DNA of 10,977 nt from JAGLHV01 sp023132075 [NCBI: bacterium] (GTDB taxonomy: Bacteria > CBDUZB01 > JAGLHV01). How positions within the stretch are numbered: position 1 is the first letter of the stretch; every line of letters begins with the position of its first letter. Made by a program: the position numbers and the translations under genes. Shown here piece by piece: positions 6,154-10,977 of the stretch. The notes below the pieces were generated by a model that did no database searches, had not been told where the DNA came from, and saw only the letters and a list, made by a program, of their open reading frames with translations. Location of the stretch: the NCBI GenBank assembly GCA_023132075.1, contig JAGLYT010000023.1, positions 1 to 10,977 on the forward strand. Direction: 5' to 3'.

Positions 6154-6226
6154 TGGAGCAGGCGGGAGTCGAACCCGCGGCCTCACCCGTGCGAGGGGTG
6201 CACTCTCCCAGCTGAGCTACTGCCCC
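6154..6226 (-). tRNA. tRNA-Ala, anticodon CGC
   Basis: The 73-base minus-strand sequence folds fully: acceptor GGGGCAG/CTGCTCC, D stem GCTC/GAGT with a GG-containing loop, anticodon stem CACCC/GGGTG with loop CTCGCAC (anticodon CGC, reading GCG), five-base variable loop, T stem GCGGG/CCCGC with loop TTCGACT. Acceptor pair 3:70 is G:U, the alanine identity element, and the discriminator base is A. CCA is not encoded: the discriminator is followed by CAA. It begins 6 bases after the stop of the outer-membrane gene and ends 33 bases before dnaX, so it is probably cut from a shared transcript by RNase P and RNase Z, with CCA added later. Confidence 0.97.
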
Positions 6227-6232
6227 TGAAAA

Positions 6233-7237
6233 TCAAAACTGAAAACGGACATTTCCGGCTACGGCATAATTTTCTTCGCTATACTCCCCGGAAATACCGA
6301 GTTTAAACAAGGTAAGACCCAATTCCACTCCGCCGACTAAACGAACAATAGATTCTTCCGGGTCGCAGGAAGAAGTCCCGCTGATAAGAATACTATCAGA
6401 AAGAGTATTAATCGGAGAGCCTTCTTCGGTCAGGGTAAGCGTTCCTGTTGTCTTCAGCGTAGTGTCTATATCTCCTGAATTTTGATCGACTCCAACCCCT
6501 AAAAACAAATTAATTATAGCCACCTTTTTACTATACATAGCCATAAGCCCTATGGAATTTATATCCCACTCGGTTTCAAAAGAAGAAACAGAATCGACAT
6601 TCTGGTTATAAGTAAAGCCACTATATGATTCCTGGGAAACATACTCATAATCCCGGCTAATTTCTATCTTTCCAGTCATCTTATTAAAAGACAAATTTAC
6701 CGAAACCGCACCGGGACTGGCTATCCCATCCTCTAATATTTCTTTTCTCAGTTGAATGCCATAAACAGTGTAGTCAAAATCACAATCCTTTATTTCATAC
6801 GATAAAGTTCCGAGCTTTATTCCGATATCCGTCTTTCCAACGACGGGAAGGGAAGGAAGTCCTGCCTTAGCGTGGAGCATAGGCATAGGAATAGCAACTG
6901 TTTTTGGAATATCTATTTGCCCGGGTTCAATTGTATCCGTAGAAAGATTATTAAATGCACCTGTATCTAAATTTCCCATACTTGTCCCCAACATAAGACC
7001 TATTTCAAAACCGGGCAGAGAAAGAACATTCGCCGGTAAATCAGGCCCTATTCCGGGTAAAAAGGATAAAGGAGTGCTTAGTTCCTTTCCTATCCATTGG
7101 CTAAGCACTGTATAATCACTTTCTATATAATTTCTGGCATTCTCCCAATCATCAGCAACGGCAGCAAAAGCACCCGCCCCCACTCCTCCGATAAGAAATA
7201 AACTCCCGATGATACCCAAAAGAATCTTTTTTTTCAT
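6233..7237 (-). CDS. predicted outer-membrane beta-barrel protein of unknown function
   Basis: I do not recognise a family. The 334-residue product starts with a clear signal peptide: MKKK, a hydrophobic core to about residue 22, then AFA-AVADD with likely cleavage near residue 25. The mature part has no long hydrophobic helix but many alternating polar/non-polar segments rich in Gly, Ser, Thr and aromatic residues, and ends in a typical last strand NYAVAGNVRFQF with C-terminal Phe, the signal recognised by BamA. Only two cysteines (about residues 153 and 290) are present. The central PMPMLHAKAGLPSLP segment and following TDIGIKLGTL recall uncharacterised barrel proteins, but this is a loose likeness. 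The ATG at 7235-7237 follows a very strong AAAGGAGGAGGG. It lies 21 bases after gyrB and 6 bases before the tRNA, an odd site for an envelope gene. Transport or adhesion roles cannot be told. Confidence 0.82.
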   Translation of the reverse strand: MKKKILLGIIGSLFLIGGVGAGAFAAVADDWENARNYIESDYTVLSQWIGKELSTPLSFLPGIGPDLPANVLSLPGFEIGLMLGTSMGNLDTGAFNNLSTDTIEPGQIDIPKTVAIPMPMLHAKAGLPSLPVVGKTDIGIKLGTLSYEIKDCDFDYTVYGIQLRKEILEDGIASPGAVSVNLSFNKMTGKIEISRDYEYVSQESYSGFTYNQNVDSVSSFETEWDINSIGLMAMYSKKVAIINLFLGVGVDQNSGDIDTTLKTTGTLTLTEEGSPINTLSDSILISGTSSCDPEESIVRLVGGVELGLTLFKLGISGEYSEENYAVAGNVRFQF

Positions 7238-7258
7238 AATACCCTCCTCCTTTAAAAT

Positions 7259-9685
<2,427 letters not shown>

Positions 9686-9688
9686 TCA

Positions 9689-9982
9689 TCACATGTTTTT
9701 TATTGTTAACTTAATATCTTTTATTTTTTCTTCCCCAATAGCTTTATTTATTTTTTCTACTAGTTCTTTTTTTCTAAGAAAAATTTCCTGACAATAAACA
9801 GGAGACTCTACTGTTACCCATATCTTCCCATTCTTTACTTTAATGACTTGAGTATGCTGAGCAATTTCCCCGGACACGTCCATCCATATCTGATGAATTT
9901 TATACTTTTCTTCTTTTAATCCTATTTTTTTTTTAATTACTTCAATAATTTCCCTTGCAGAAGAAAATCCTCTTTTTTTCAT
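9689..9982 (-). CDS. DUF721 / DciA-like protein
   Basis: The 97-residue product fits the DUF721 family: an N-terminal helix, a conserved Trp33 in QIWMDVSGEIAQHTQ (31-45), then a beta segment GKIWVTVESPVYCQEI (52-67) and a helix ending in KINKAIGEEKI. In several bacteria members called DciA bind DnaB and act as the ancestral replicative helicase loader or operator; other DUF721 proteins are uncharacterised. Its place between dnaN and gyrB is the classic location and supports a replication role. It is at the short end of the family and lacks the extra disordered or KH-extended regions of longer members, so DciA activity is an inference. It lies 17 bases after dnaN, with a weak AAGGG site about 14 bases before ATG. 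Confidence 0.85.
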   Translation of the reverse strand: MKKRGFSSAREIIEVIKKKIGLKEEKYKIHQIWMDVSGEIAQHTQVIKVKNGKIWVTVESPVYCQEIFLRKKELVEKINKAIGEEKIKDIKLTIKNM

Positions 9983-9999
9983 ATTTCTTTATATCCCTT

Positions 10000-10977
10000 T
10001 TATATTTTCATCGGCATTATTACACAGAGATACTCCTTTTTTTCCACAGGTTTAATTACCCCGGGACTAAGCGGTTCATTAAGTTCTAAATATATTTCAG
10101 GAGTATCAATATTTTTTAGAATATCCATCACATAATTAGGATTATAAGCTATTTCCATTTGTTCCTTATCATAGTCTATACTAATTTCATCCTCTGCTTC
10201 TCCTAACCCAACTGTATTTGCCAAAATTTTTAGCTTATTTTTATCTAATATATACTTTACAGAATTACTCCTCTCATTAGTTAAAACTGCAACCCTTTTT
10301 GTTGATTTAAAAAGTTGCTGAACATCTATTTTCACTTTCATTTTACTGGAAGAAGGAATTACCTGTTCATAATTTGGAAATCTTCCCTCTATTAATCTGG
10401 AAATAAGAATAGTTTCATCTATTTTAAAAATTATTTGATTCTCACTTATAGCCATCTTTATTTTCTTTTCTTTTTCATCAGCAACAGTATTTAATAAATT
10501 TTTTAATTCATTCACTGATTTACTGGGAACAATTATTTCTATCTTTTCTTTTTTATTTATTAAATTGCTAATTTCTTTAGTAATGAAGCATAACCTTCTT
10601 CCATCAGTTGCTACCATTTTCATTCTATTTTCCTCTATCATAAAATAAATTCCATTTAATACATAGCGGCTTTCATCACGGGAAACAGCAAAAACCGTCT
10701 TTTGAATCATTTCTTTTAAAAGAGCCGCATTTATTTCAATGTATTCCTTTTGAGTAAAGTCGGGTAAAACAGGAAATTCTTCACTGGATAGTCCGGTAAT
10801 AGAAAATTTAGCTTTCCCACTGGTTATACTTATTTGATTATCCTTCACATTTATATTGGTTTCGTCCTCCGGTAATTCTTTCACGATGTCAATAAACTTT
10901 CTGGCAGGAACGGAAATAGAACCTTTTTTTATGATTTCCCCTTTTATATAGCATTTAATTCCTATTTCAAGGTCAGT
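10000..10977 (-). CDS. dnaN: DNA polymerase III beta sliding clamp, 5' end beyond window
   Basis: DnaN is the ring-shaped clamp that holds the replicase on DNA. The reading frame is open to the right edge, giving 325 visible codons that begin TDLEIGIKCYI, a conserved segment near residue 46-50 of the family, so about 45 N-terminal residues are missing and the full protein should be about 370. An internal GTG at 10882-10884 is not the start. Visible family features include SISVPARKFIDIVKELP, the EEFPVLPDF segment, SRDESRYVLNGIYF and RLIEGRFPNYEQVIP, and the C-terminal VIMPMKI next to the hydrophobic cleft that takes clamp-binding peptides. Three clamp domains can be inferred, the first incomplete. 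It would normally follow dnaA, which is not seen; the next gene is DUF721, without recF between. Confidence 0.97.
   Translation of the reverse strand, partial: TDLEIGIKCYIKGEIIKKGSISVPARKFIDIVKELPEDETNINVKDNQISITSGKAKFSITGLSSEEFPVLPDFTQKEYIEINAALLKEMIQKTVFAVSRDESRYVLNGIYFMIEENRMKMVATDGRRLCFITKEISNLINKKEKIEIIVPSKSVNELKNLLNTVADEKEKKIKMAISENQIIFKIDETILISRLIEGRFPNYEQVIPSSSKMKVKIDVQQLFKSTKRVAVLTNERSNSVKYILDKNKLKILANTVGLGEAEDEISIDYDKEQMEIAYNPNYVMDILKNIDTPEIYLELNEPLSPGVIKPVEKKEYLCVIMPMKI

Noticed and set aside
6121-6186. 22-codon N-terminal extension of dnaX (MRPRVRLPPAP...)
   Set aside because: It is translated from the tRNA T arm and acceptor plus the spacer; the family N-terminus MSYLVLARKYRP and a proper ribosome site begin at 6120.
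5964-6215. Plus-strand frame of 83 codons ending AGVEPAASPVRGVHSPS
   Set aside because: Its C-terminal part is the reverse complement of the tRNA-Ala gene, a well-known source of false proteins, and the rest is antisense to the conserved dnaX N-terminus.
10882-10884. Internal GTG as start of dnaN
   Set aside because: The frame continues upstream with clear clamp sequence (TDLEIGI..., SISVPARKFIDI) to the window edge, so this is an internal Val codon.

Overview
The window looks like a piece of chromosome from an AT-rich, diderm, anaerobic bacterium, and every confident gene lies on the minus strand. Diderm is inferred from a signal-peptide protein ending in a beta-barrel-like strand with a terminal Phe, and from a GyrB of 803 residues carrying the long C-terminal insertion usual in Gram-negative lineages. 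Anaerobic is inferred from a four-subunit 2-oxoacid (probably pyruvate):ferredoxin oxidoreductase. The gene combination suits one of the uncultured candidate phyla rather than a familiar model group, but I cannot name the phylum from sequence alone.

Read in the direction of transcription (right to left), the right-hand block is a replication cluster: dnaN (5' end beyond the window), a DciA-like DUF721 gene, gyrB, a predicted outer-membrane beta-barrel gene, a tRNA-Ala(CGC), dnaX and recR. Gaps are 0 to about 33 bases, so much of it is probably one or a few overlapping transcripts. Two genes common at these junctions elsewhere are absent: recF (usually next to dnaN) and ybaB/ebfC (usually between dnaX and recR). 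dnaX carries two tandem A8 runs (mRNA sense) that could yield a short gamma-like clamp-loader subunit.

Between recR and the next gene lies a good sigma70-type promoter (TTGACA-N18-TAGAAT). It drives a six-helix membrane protein of unknown function at 2923-3738. A 289-base gap follows, holding a possible 26-codon leader ORF with a strong Shine-Dalgarno, a TATAAT box and two GC-rich patches out of keeping with the surroundings.

The left-hand block is a porC-porD-porA-porB operon (gamma-delta-alpha-beta), with porB cut by the window edge. Together these subunits would oxidise pyruvate to acetyl-CoA and CO2 while reducing ferredoxin, or run in reverse. The window is mostly housekeeping; I see no CRISPR array, transposon, toxin-antitoxin pair or defence system, and no convincing wholly new system. 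The points most worth a second look are the dnaX slippery runs, the tRNA inside the protein-coding cluster, the missing recF and ybaB, the outer-membrane gene lodged in the replication cluster, and the small ORF in front of por.
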